This document shows, in pieces, positions 1-5,370 of a stretch of DNA of 5,418 nucleotides. The notes below the pieces were generated by a model that saw only the letters and a list, made by a program, of their open reading frames with translations, was not told where the DNA came from and did not search any database. Numbering within the stretch: position 1 is the first letter of the stretch; each line of letters begins with the position of its first letter. Where the stretch lies: contig CAYHEK010000086.1 of assembly GCA_964355545.1 (NCBI GenBank), positions 1 through 5,418 of the forward strand, written 5' to 3'. The translations under genes were made by a program, and so were the position numbers. The stretch is from JAPLGE01 sp964355545. GTDB lineage: Bacteria; Bipolaricaulota; Bipolaricaulia; UBA7950; UBA9294.

Positions 1-174
1 CTAGCGAGCGCCCTCGGCCCCTCCCTCGAAGACTTCTTCCAGCTCGAGAGGGCTCTCCTCGACGACCTCGAGCAGGGCGCCGCACTTCGAGCAGTGCACC
101 TGGTTGTACAGGACGGCGTCCTCTTGTGAGAGGCGAACGTCTCCGTCACAGACGGGGCAGATCCCTTTCGGCAT
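1..174 (-). CDS. LysW-like small zinc-ribbon protein (57 aa), lacking the carrier tail
   Basis: The reading frame runs from an ATG at 174 to a TAG whose last base is position 1, giving 57 residues. Two knuckles, C6-P-V-C9 and C28-S-K-C31, form a four-cysteine zinc ribbon. They are followed by G-A-L-L-E-V-V and an acidic P-L-E-L-E-E segment (residues 32-47), the layout of LysW, the amino-group carrier protein of the LysW-dependent lysine/arginine route. A strong SD (AGGAGG, 179-184) lies 4 nt before the ATG. Canonical LysW ends in E-D-W-G-E, whose final glutamate carries the substrate. This protein ends in G-G-A-E-G-A-R, so that function is doubtful. It may be a paralogue with a structural or regulatory role, or simply another small zinc ribbon. 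The gene is sure; the family is likely; the role is unknown. Nothing downstream is visible. Confidence 0.85.
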   Translation of the reverse strand: MPKGICPVCDGDVRLSQEDAVLYNQVHCSKCGALLEVVEESPLELEEVFEGGAEGAR

Positions 175-294
175 CGTTCCTCCTCAGGATATGCGCCACT
201 TTGTTTCAAGGCTCCTCGGGGCCGCCGACCTTCCTATTCTTCAAACCCTACCTGTCGGGCCGACCCTTCCCCGTCACCTGTGGGACGACCGACC

Positions 295-323
295 ATAATC
301 TGGAAACGGATTGGAAAAGTCAA
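295..323 (-). promoter_or_regulatory. Sigma70-type promoter for the LysW-like gene
   Basis: On the minus strand, TTGACT (323 to 318, five of six to consensus) is separated by exactly 17 nt from GATTAT (300 to 295, four of six). Transcription would start near 288, leaving a leader of about 113 nt before the ATG at 174. Only weak short inverted repeats are visible in that leader, and I recognise no riboswitch in it. Confidence 0.6.
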
Positions 324-400
324 GGGGGCTCTCGCGGAGGTCTTCCCGCGCGCGGTGGACGTTCGTCGCCCTCCATGAGACGACGCGGAGAGCTGGTTTC

Positions 401-409
401 TGCTACGAT
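401..409 (+). promoter_or_regulatory. Possible extended -10 promoter for the 446/919 gene pair
   Basis: TGC followed by TACGAT (404-409, four of six) gives the TGn extended -10 pattern. No good -35 is found at the expected distance, which an extended -10 can tolerate. The start would be near 416, with a leader of about 30 nt ending in a strong SD. The region between the two divergent genes (175-445) otherwise holds only the opposing promoter. Confidence 0.35.
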
Positions 410-430
410 GGGTTGCCACTCGATCTTAAG

Positions 431-438
431 GGAGGTGA
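431..438 (+). promoter_or_regulatory. Strong Shine-Dalgarno that fixes the start at 446
   Basis: GGAGGTGA is an uninterrupted match to the 16S rRNA anti-SD, with 7 nt to the ATG at 446. The open frame extends upstream to an ATG at 311, but the extension has no SD and would hide the signal peptide that begins at 446. Confidence 0.8.
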
Positions 439-445
439 GGTTCAC

Positions 446-892
446 ATGCCAAGGAGAGGATCCCTGATCGGCCTTCTCGTCCTCGTCGCGGCGCTCCTTT
501 TCCCGTCCTCGAGCCTCGTTTCGGAAGATGAGCAGAGCCCATCCCTCTTTCGCGTCGCCGCCGTGGCGGACCTTGTCCACTACCCGCAGGAAGCTCCGCC
601 GAGCGACGAGGCCCTCGAGCCGCCGTCGTACGCCGTCGTCCTTCCCGGCACGGAGCTCGCGGTCGTCCTTCGCCCGATCACGCAGGGCGAGTATGGTTCC
701 TTTCAGGTCCGAGCGATCGGGTACGAGATCATCGAGCGGGAGATGCTCGCCGCGGCGTTCGTCCTTCCCCACGTGACCGCGGGGGAGATCGCCGGGTTCC
801 CGCCGGATCTCCTCCGGTTCTTCAGGGAGGGGGTGAACGCCCTGAGTGGGTTTGAGGTCTTCACCGTAGGGCCCGTCCCCTCCTCGCCCTGA
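446..892 (+). CDS. Exported protein of unknown function (148 aa)
   Basis: I do not recognise this gene with certainty. Residues 1-26 look like a Sec signal peptide or anchor: basic P-R-R-G, a hydrophobic core at 7-19, then a serine-rich stretch with possible cleavage after S26. There is no cysteine, so it is not a lipoprotein. An acidic, proline-rich linker (27-60) leads to a compact domain at 62-141 containing V-V-L-R-P-I-T-Q-G-E-Y (73-83), a helical segment Y-E-I-I-E-R-E-M (93-100), A-F-V-L-P (104-108) and V-N-A-L-S-G-F (130-136). The order of R-P-(L/I)-T-x-x-E-Y, a helix, then S-G-F recalls small phage tail-assembly chaperone-type proteins, but that is resemblance from memory, and an export signal is unexpected for one. 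The downstream transporter gene starts 26 nt after the stop, so the two are probably co-transcribed. The start is well supported; the function is open. Confidence 0.75.
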   Translation: MPRRGSLIGLLVLVAALLFPSSSLVSEDEQSPSLFRVAAVADLVHYPQEAPPSDEALEPPSYAVVLPGTELAVVLRPITQGEYGSFQVRAIGYEIIEREMLAAAFVLPHVTAGEIAGFPPDLLRFFREGVNALSGFEVFTVGPVPSSP

Positions 893-918
893 GGGCTCTT
901 AAGCGCCCCACGCGTGAG

Positions 919-1830
919 ATGCAGGGAAAGACGCGCGGGACCCTCCTTGGCTTTGTCGCGATCGTGCTTTGGTCGACGACGGTCCCTGCCGCGCGCGGGC
1001 TCCTCGAGAAGTTGGGCCCACTGCCAGGGAGTTCCCTCTCCTTCCTCCTTGCCGGGGTCACGCTCGTTTCACTCGCTTCCGTGCAGGCGCGGGGCTTTGA
1101 GTGGGTGAGGCGTCTCTCCCGGCGCCACCTCGCGGTCTGCGGCCCCCTCGTCGTCGGCTACCTTGTGCTTCTCTACCTCGCCCTGGGGATGGCGCGCACG
1201 CGCCCCGAGGCGGTCGTGGCCGGCCTCGTCAATTACCTCTGGCCGACGATGATCCTCCTCTTCTCAGTTCCCATCCTACGCGGGCGTCCGCGGCCGATCC
1301 CGTTCGTCGTCGGGATCGCGATGAGTCTCGGCGGCGTCCTCCTCGCGACGTCCGGCGAGACGGGTGGCTTGGGGGCAGTCTTCGGCAGGCTCGCAACGGG
1401 CTCCCTCCCCCTCCTCCTTGCCTTCGCCGCGAGCGTCCTGTGGGGTCTCTACTCGAACTTGGCAAAGCGCTTTCCGCAGGCGGTCCCGACCGGCGCGGTG
1501 GGGGTCTACCTTCTTGCCGGTGGGGGGATCCTTCTCTTGGCGAGCCTCGGCCAGTGGCCGCGGATCGTGTGGACCCTCCGGACGGGGATCGAATTGGGAT
1601 ATCTCGTCCTCTTTCCCATGGCCGTCGCCTACTCCCTGTGGGACGTCGCCATGCGGGATGGGGAGATCGCCCTCGTCGGCTCCGCCTCGAACCTCATCCC
1701 GGTCGTCTCGACCGCGATCGCGGGTGCCTACCTGGGGGTCTCCCTGCGAGGGGAACTCCTCGGCGGGGCGGCGCTCGTCGTCGTGGGCGCCCTCCTCTCG
1801 CGCGCGGCGTTCGCTCGCTTGAGGCGTTGA
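919..1830 (+). CDS. yddG: YddG-like DMT-superfamily exporter, probably of aromatic amino acids
   Basis: This is a 303-residue inner-membrane protein with about ten hydrophobic helices arranged as two EamA-type repeats, the usual size and form of drug/metabolite transporters. It follows E. coli YddG, an exporter of aromatic amino acids, in several places: L-L-G-F-V-A-I-V-L-W-S-T (9-20), the R-G-L-x-E-x-L-G-P loop (26-34), V-N-Y-L-W-P (104-109) in the first half, and A-Y-S-L-W-D-V-A-M-R-D-G (237-248) with S-N-L-I-P-V-V-S-T (257-265) in the second. The ATG at 919 matches the N-terminal length of YddG, though no good SD precedes it. The closest motif, GTGAG, touches the ATG, so translation may be coupled to the gene 26 nt upstream. 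The family is firm; the substrate is inferred and could be another amino acid or metabolite. Confidence 0.85.
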   Translation: MQGKTRGTLLGFVAIVLWSTTVPAARGLLEKLGPLPGSSLSFLLAGVTLVSLASVQARGFEWVRRLSRRHLAVCGPLVVGYLVLLYLALGMARTRPEAVVAGLVNYLWPTMILLFSVPILRGRPRPIPFVVGIAMSLGGVLLATSGETGGLGAVFGRLATGSLPLLLAFAASVLWGLYSNLAKRFPQAVPTGAVGVYLLAGGGILLLASLGQWPRIVWTLRTGIELGYLVLFPMAVAYSLWDVAMRDGEIALVGSASNLIPVVSTAIAGAYLGVSLRGELLGGAALVVVGALLSRAAFARLRR

Positions 1831-1831
1831 C

Positions 1832-1855
1832 GAAAGCAGTGGGGCTAGCGCTTTC
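1832..1855 (+). terminator. Weak hairpin in the yddG/fusA convergent junction
   Basis: GAAAGC (1832-1837) can pair with GCTTTC (1850-1855) around a 12-nt loop. It lies between the two facing stop codons and overlaps the last codons of fusA. It is followed by CCTTTGACT on the plus side, which is a poor U-tract, and by none on the minus side. It is the only terminator-like structure in the 14-bp gap, so it may serve both genes or neither. Confidence 0.25.
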
Positions 1856-3938
1856 CCTTTGACTCCTCGCGGCTTGCGAGGATCTTTTCCGCGACGGAGG
1901 CGGGGACCGGTGCGTACTCTTCGAATTGCATCACAAACTCGCCGCGGCCACTCGTCAGGCTGCGCAGCTCCGATGAGTAGCCGAACATCTCGGATAGCGG
2001 AACCTCTGCCCGCAGGGTGGAGGACTTCCCCTTTGTCTCCATCTCCGTGATCTTGCCGCGCTTGGCGCACAGGCTCGCGGTGACGGCGCCGGTTGCCTCC
2101 TCGGGGAGGGTGGCCTCGATCCGCGCGATCGGCTCGAGGAGCTTCATTCCGCTCTTGCGGCACGCCTCGCGGAAGCCGGCCGCCCCGCAGGTGCGGAACG
2201 CCTGGTCGGAGGAGTCGACCTCGTGCGTCGACCCGTCGAGGACCGTGACCTTGATGTCGGTCACGGGGTAGCCGGCGTACGGGCCTTCGTGCATCGCGTC
2301 GAGGATCCCCCGCTCGATCGCCGCGACGTACTCCCGCGGGATCCGCCCTCCGACGACCTCGCTTTCGAACTCGAGGCCCGACCCGGGCTTCCCCGGCTCG
2401 AGACGGATCACCATGTGGGCGTACTGGCCGTGGCCTCCGGTCTGCTTGATGTGCTTGTGCTCGTGCTCGACGCCCCGGACGACCGTCTCGCGGTAGGCGA
2501 CCTGCGGCCGCCCGACCTTGACCCCGACGCCGAACTCGCGGCGCAGGCGATCGACGAGGATCTCGAGGTGCAGCTCGCCCATCCCGGAGAGGATCACCTC
2601 GTCCGTCTCCGTGTTCGCGGTGACGGCGAAGGTCGGATCCTCTTCCGTCAAGCGGGCGAGGGCCTTCGCCAGGCGATCGCGGTCGGCCTCGGTCTTTGGT
2701 GCCACGGCGAGGTCGATCACCGGGGTCGGGAACTCGATCGACTCAAGGAGGATCGGGTGCTCCTCCTCGCACAGGGTGTCGCCGGTGCGTGTCTCGGCGA
2801 GGCCGACGACGGCGCCGACGTCGCCGGCGCGCAGGGCTTCGACCGGCCTGCGGTCGTTGGCGTGCATCTCGAAGAGTCGGCTGATCCGCTGGCGCTTTCC
2901 GCGGGTCGCGTTGTAGACCGTGTCGCCGACCTGGAGCGTCCCCGAGTAGACCCGCACGTAGACGAGCTTCCCCACGTGCCGATCCGCCTGGACCTTGAAC
3001 GCAAGGGCGGCGAGGGGCGCGTCGTCCTTCGGGTGGCGCAGGAGGTCCTTCTCCGCCTCGCCGCGCGCGACGATCACGGGCGGGAGGTCGGCGGGCGAGG
3101 GGAGGTAGTCGACGATCGCGTCCAGGAGGCCCTGCACGCCCTTATTCTTGTACGCCGCCCCGCACAGGACCGGGACAATCCGGCCCTCGATCGTGGCGCG
3201 GCGGAGGGCGCGGACCATCTCTTCACGAGAGGGTGTCTCGCCGTTTAGGTACTTCTCGAGGAAGCGGTCGTCCCCTTCGCTGATCCGCTCGATGAGGGTC
3301 TCTTCGGCCTCGCGCGCCCGGAGGAGAAGCTCCGCCGGGATCGGCTCCTCGCGCACCTTGACCCCACCGGGTGTATCGTCGTAGTAGACCGCCTTCATGC
3401 CCACGAGGTCGATCACCCCACGGAAGGAGTCCTCCGCGCCGATCGGGATCACGACCGGCACGGCGTTCGCGCCGAGCTCATCGCGCATCTGGTGCACCAC
3501 GCCCTCGAAGTCGGCGCCGGTGCGGTCCATCTTGTTGATGAAGGCGATCCGCGGCACGCGGTACTTCTCCGCCTGGCGCCAGACCGTCTCCGACTGAGCC
3601 TGGACGCCGCCCACGGCGCAGAAGAGAGCGACCGTGCCGTCGAGAACGCGCAGGGAGCGCTCGACCTCGGCGGTGAAGTCGACGTGGCCGGGGGTGTCGA
3701 TGATGTTCGTCCGGCAGTCGCGCCAGTAGGTCGTCGTTGCGGCCGAGGTGATCGTGATCCCGCGCTCGCGCTCCTGGGCCATCCAGTCCATGGTCGCCTC
3801 GCCGTCGTCGACCTCGCCGATCTTGTGGTTTTTCCCCGTGAAGAAGAGGATCCGCTCCGTGATCGTCGTCTTCCCGGCGTCGATGTGCGCCATCACTCCG
3901 ACGTTGCGGACTCTTCGAATGTCCAGTTTGTTTGGCAC
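1845..3938 (-). CDS. fusA: Translation elongation factor G
   Basis: This encodes the GTPase that drives tRNA and mRNA translocation on the ribosome and helps ribosome recycling. The protein has 697 residues, a normal length, and is complete. The G domain shows the P-loop A-H-I-D-A-G-K-T-T (17-25), switch I R-G-I-T-I-T (59-64), D-T-P-G-H with the catalytic histidine (81-85), N-K-M-D (135-138) and C-G-A-A (259-262). The beta-barrel domain II follows, then domain III with G-M-G-E-L-H-L-E, domain IV with T-G-G-H-G-Q-Y-A-H, and domain V with P-L-S-E-M-F-G-Y and R-S-L-T-S-G-R. Family members usually read G-G-R-G-Q-Y-G-H in domain IV; here it is G-G-H-G-Q-Y-A-H. The start is a GTG at 3938 with a strong SD; a longer frame reaches a TTG at 4010 without one. 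The gene stands alone, faced by yddG downstream and by a divergent amidase gene upstream, not within rpsL-rpsG-fusA-tuf. Confidence 0.97.
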   Translation of the reverse strand: MPNKLDIRRVRNVGVMAHIDAGKTTITERILFFTGKNHKIGEVDDGEATMDWMAQERERGITITSAATTTYWRDCRTNIIDTPGHVDFTAEVERSLRVLDGTVALFCAVGGVQAQSETVWRQAEKYRVPRIAFINKMDRTGADFEGVVHQMRDELGANAVPVVIPIGAEDSFRGVIDLVGMKAVYYDDTPGGVKVREEPIPAELLLRAREAEETLIERISEGDDRFLEKYLNGETPSREEMVRALRRATIEGRIVPVLCGAAYKNKGVQGLLDAIVDYLPSPADLPPVIVARGEAEKDLLRHPKDDAPLAALAFKVQADRHVGKLVYVRVYSGTLQVGDTVYNATRGKRQRISRLFEMHANDRRPVEALRAGDVGAVVGLAETRTGDTLCEEEHPILLESIEFPTPVIDLAVAPKTEADRDRLAKALARLTEEDPTFAVTANTETDEVILSGMGELHLEILVDRLRREFGVGVKVGRPQVAYRETVVRGVEHEHKHIKQTGGHGQYAHMVIRLEPGKPGSGLEFESEVVGGRIPREYVAAIERGILDAMHEGPYAGYPVTDIKVTVLDGSTHEVDSSDQAFRTCGAAGFREACRKSGMKLLEPIARIEATLPEEATGAVTASLCAKRGKITEMETKGKSSTLRAEVPLSEMFGYSSELRSLTSGRGEFVMQFEEYAPVPASVAEKILASREESKGKR

Positions 3939-3943
3939 CTTCT

Positions 3944-3948
3944 CCTCC
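3944..3948 (-). promoter_or_regulatory. Shine-Dalgarno that fixes the fusA GTG start
   Basis: On the minus strand GGGAGGAGAAG precedes GTG; the GGAGG core lies 5 nt from the start codon at 3938. It decides for M-P-N-K-L-D-I as the N-terminus, which matches the length of EF-G relatives. The in-frame TTG at 4010 and ATG at 4001 have no SD, and their extra residues fall in the structured leader. Confidence 0.8.
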
Positions 3949-3953
3949 CGTAC

Positions 3954-3998
3954 GGACACCCGCTGGCCGGGCCGGACCCCACGAACCAACGGGTGCCC
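3954..3998 (-). promoter_or_regulatory. Hairpin 3 of the fusA leader, 15-bp stem next to the SD
   Basis: In minus-strand RNA the arm 3998-3984 pairs with 3968-3954 in 15 consecutive pairs, four of them G-U (3996/3956, 3989/3963, 3985/3967, 3984/3968), around a 15-nt GC-rich loop. The stem ends 5 nt before the GGAGG core, so it could shape ribosome access to the start. As plus-strand RNA the four wobbles would be A-C mismatches. Confidence 0.6.
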
Positions 3999-4012
3999 CA
4001 TCACACACAAAG

Positions 4013-4037
4013 GACCTCGCCCACAGTGGACGAGGTC
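4013..4037 (-). promoter_or_regulatory. Hairpin 2 of the fusA leader, possible attenuator
   Basis: In fusA-sense RNA an 11-bp stem (4037-4027 with 4023-4013), containing one U-G pair (4030/4020), closes a CUG triloop. CCUUUGUGUGUG follows, which is only a partial U-tract. The shape is that of an intrinsic terminator with a weak tail, so it may be a transcription attenuator or just a stable structural element. Confidence 0.5.
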
Positions 4038-4058
4038 GCATCAATCTCACACTCGTAA

Positions 4059-4094
4059 GGAAGCGGTTGTTTCAGCGTGTGCCGAAAGACTTCC
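4059..4094 (-). promoter_or_regulatory. Hairpin 1 of the fusA leader
   Basis: In fusA-sense RNA an outer stem GGAAGU (4094-4089) pairs with GCUUCC (4064-4059) including one U-G. Inside it, UUUCGGC (4087-4081) pairs with GCUGAAA (4076-4070), also with one G-U, around an ACAC loop. The two stems are separated by an asymmetric internal loop (one nt against five). It begins about 8 nt after the predicted transcription start. Confidence 0.45.
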
Positions 4095-4108
4095 AGATAG
4101 GCAGGGAA

Positions 4109-4136
4109 AGGATACCCATTCGGGGCGGGTTGTCAA
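4109..4136 (-). promoter_or_regulatory. Sigma70-type promoter for fusA
   Basis: On the minus strand a perfect TTGACA (4136 to 4131) is followed after 16 nt by TATCCT (4114 to 4109, four of six). Transcription would begin near 4102, just before leader hairpin 1. The -35 box lies inside an inverted repeat, GCGGG (4125-4129) and CCCGC (4138-4142), which could be an operator or chance in GC-rich DNA. Confidence 0.65.
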
Positions 4137-4393
4137 GCCCGCATGGGACATGCTGTGCGAATTCCCTTCCTGTCTTGGCTGGATCGGTTTGCGCGGCGGG
4201 CGAAGGACGCCGCGACCGGAGCATCTGGCCAACATTCAACGTGGTCATTGTGCCTGCCAATATCTCGGTCACATGTCTCTCGGCAAGACGAGAAGAAAGA
4301 CCGCTCGAGAAAGCTCACCCGTACGCCGCGCGAGGCTCTCCCATGGGAGGGGTCGAGGAGACTTGCGGCCGCCTCCGCGCCGCTCTCCTCGGC
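4137..4393 (+). other. Spacer between the divergent fusA and amidase genes
   Basis: With the fusA leader this makes a gap of about 467 nt without a gene. Open frames cross it on both strands, but none has an SD or protein-like composition. I see no tRNA, repeat array or known riboswitch. The stretch near 4200-4330 is lower in GC than the genes around it, as expected for untranslated DNA. Confidence 0.5.
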
Positions 4394-4399
4394 TAGACT
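4394..4399 (+). promoter_or_regulatory. -10-like box placed for leaderless transcription of the amidase gene
   Basis: TAGACT (TAnnnT form, four of six to TATAAT) ends 6 nt before the ATG at 4406, so transcription would start at or within a base or two of the A of the ATG. There is no SD and no clear -35. This spacing is known for leaderless mRNAs in Deinococcus and some other bacteria; its use here is inferred. Confidence 0.4.
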
Positions 4400-4405
4400 C
4401 GCGCC

Positions 4406-5170
4406 ATGAAGAGATCTGTGCTAGTTGTACTCGTCCTTGTTGCGGTGCTGGTTCTCGCCATCGTCGTCAGCCGTTCGGTGCGACACCGGTCGGAGGACGA
4501 CCTCGCGGCGGCGCCTGCGCAGCCCTCCGTGGTCGTCGTGGTCGATCCCGCGCACGGCGGGCGCGATCCGGGTGCGAACGCGGGAGGGACGCTCGAGAAG
4601 GACGTCGTCCTCGCGATCGCAAACCGAGTGAGCGCCCTCAGCGTGGAGTACCCCGATCTCAAGGTCGTCCTGACGCGGACCTCCGACGTCGAGGTCGTCT
4701 CCGACGAGCGGATCGCCGTCGCCACGCGGGAAGGGGCGGTTCTGTACCTCGCTCTCCACGCCAACGCCTTCGACAAGCAAAGCGTGAACGGGGTCGAAAC
4801 CTGGGTCGACTCAAGTCGCACCTCGAGCGACCCGAGCTGGACCCTCGCCCGCTCGGTGCAGAAGGCCGTCGTCGCCGCCTCCGGAGCGCGCGACCGGGGC
4901 GTCCGATCGCAGGACCTCTTCCTGCGCCGCCTGGCGATCCCCGCGGCGTCGGCCGAGGTGGGGTTCCTCACCTCTCCCGACGAGCGCGCAAAGCTCCTTG
5001 ACCCGGCGTACCAGGACCAGGTCGCCCGCGGGATCCTGCAAGGGGTCGCCGATTACGTGGTGGCAGCCGGGACGACACCGCAGGTTGCGGGAACGCCTCA
5101 GCCGGCCGCGGCGGTGCAACCCTCAAGCGGGACGGGGGCCTCAAGCCGCAGAACAGGGTCCGGGTCCTGA
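4406..5170 (+). CDS. N-acetylmuramoyl-L-alanine amidase, Amidase_3 family, membrane-anchored
   Basis: This is a zinc-dependent hydrolase that cuts the bond between N-acetylmuramic acid and L-alanine in peptidoglycan, acting outside the membrane in cell-wall turnover or daughter-cell separation. The 254-residue protein has a basic start and a hydrophobic helix at about 4-21 (uncleaved anchor or signal peptide), a short linker, and the catalytic domain at about 42-220. Zinc ligands are H50 in D-P-A-H-G-G-R-D-P-G, E64 in L-E-K-D and H118 in L-H-A-N; the catalytic glutamate is E184 in A-E-V-G-F-L-T-S-P-D-E. R-G-V-R (164-167), usual before the last strand, is present. I see no LysM, SPOR or AMIN domain, and no room for the inhibitory helix found in AmiB/AmiC. 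The tail (about 221-254) is a low-complexity Pro/Thr/Ser/Gly stretch. The start is judged from the signal sequence; no SD is present. Confidence 0.93.
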   Translation: MKRSVLVVLVLVAVLVLAIVVSRSVRHRSEDDLAAAPAQPSVVVVVDPAHGGRDPGANAGGTLEKDVVLAIANRVSALSVEYPDLKVVLTRTSDVEVVSDERIAVATREGAVLYLALHANAFDKQSVNGVETWVDSSRTSSDPSWTLARSVQKAVVAASGARDRGVRSQDLFLRRLAIPAASAEVGFLTSPDERAKLLDPAYQDQVARGILQGVADYVVAAGTTPQVAGTPQPAAAVQPSSGTGASSRRTGSGS

Positions 5171-5173
5171 GGG

Positions 5174-5191
5174 TCCACTCGACAGAGTGGG
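5174..5191 (+). terminator. Hairpin just after the amidase stop
   Basis: CCACTC (5175-5180) and GAGTGG (5185-5190) pair around a GACA loop, extended by a U-G pair (5174/5191). It starts 4 nt after the stop codon, where a terminator would sit, but no U-tract follows. Further small GC-rich hairpins follow at 5194-5205 or 5202-5215 (mutually exclusive) and at 5214-5236. Confidence 0.35.
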
Positions 5192-5249
5192 AACGCCCTT
5201 TGGCGCCTGAGCGCCGCGGCGGGGTCACCCACGCGGATCCCGTCTCGGC

Positions 5250-5305
5250 CTTTCCTTTCTCCGCGGACGGCCGGGCGAGGGAACGAGAGAGGAAGGTCTT
5301 CCTCT
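5250..5305 (+). repeat. Two mutually exclusive inverted repeats downstream of the amidase
   Basis: Stem A: 5250-5261 pairs with 5285-5296 over 12 bp in plus-strand RNA, with two U-G pairs (5251/5295, 5257/5289). Stem B: AGAGGAAG (5288-5295) and CTTCCTCT (5298-5305) form a perfect 8-bp inverted repeat about a GT centre. Both use 5288-5295, so only one can form at a time. The role is unknown: a read-through terminator for the amidase, a processing site, or a DNA operator for the next gene are all possible. Confidence 0.45.
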
Positions 5306-5370
5306 GATCCAGGTTCTCCTCCGTTCAACCAGGGCTCGCGGAGCATCCCGCGCTCGTCGAAAGCCGCCTC

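Larger units (their letters stand above)
3939..4102 (-). ncRNA. Structured 5' leader of fusA, candidate cis-regulatory RNA
   Basis: From the predicted start near 4102 to the GTG there are about 164 nt without a convincing gene. They fold into three separate hairpins, listed individually, ending at the SD. In the fusA-sense RNA the seven imperfect positions across these stems are all G-U pairs; read as plus-strand RNA they would all be A-C. This asymmetry indicates structure in the fusA transcript rather than a DNA palindrome. I do not match it to a leader family I know: there is no T-box consensus, and I see no familiar ribosomal-protein leader. Possible jobs are autogenous control by EF-G or a ribosomal protein, attenuation, or ligand sensing; none is shown. 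Confidence 0.55.

Noticed and set aside
311..445. Upstream extension of the 446 gene to an ATG at 311
   Set aside because: There is no SD at 311, a perfect SD lies before 446, and the extension would bury the signal peptide.
1276..2163. Minus-strand open frame across yddG and the fusA end
   Set aside because: It overlaps two real genes and has the biased composition of a shadow frame.
2223..3248. Long plus-strand open frame opposite fusA
   Set aside because: It is antisense to a certain gene and rich in Arg, Asp, Leu and Val, as mirror frames of GC-rich genes are.
3939..4010. N-terminal extension of EF-G to a TTG at 4010 or an ATG at 4001
   Set aside because: Neither has an SD, the extra 21-24 residues do not look like EF-G, and they fall on leader hairpin 3; the GTG at 3938 has a strong SD.
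4072..4272. Minus-strand 66-codon frame in the spacer, starting at a GTG
   Set aside because: The composition is not absurd, but there is no real SD, it ends in the fusA leader and runs through the fusA promoter, and there is no recognisable motif.
4137..4400. tRNA or other small structured RNA gene in the spacer
   Set aside because: There is no T-arm consensus, acceptor pairing or other familiar RNA signature on either strand.
3748..5001. Plus-strand frame spanning the fusA start, the spacer and the amidase
   Set aside because: It crosses three unrelated regions, with Arg-rich sequence and no family motifs.
5296..5335. TPP-riboswitch-like CTGATCCAGG
   Set aside because: Only a short piece resembles the conserved core; the CTGAGA and ACCC segments of that riboswitch are not placed correctly.
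5098..5346. Minus-strand 82-codon frame after the amidase
   Set aside because: It overlaps the amidase 3' end, has no SD at its ATG, and has shadow-like composition.
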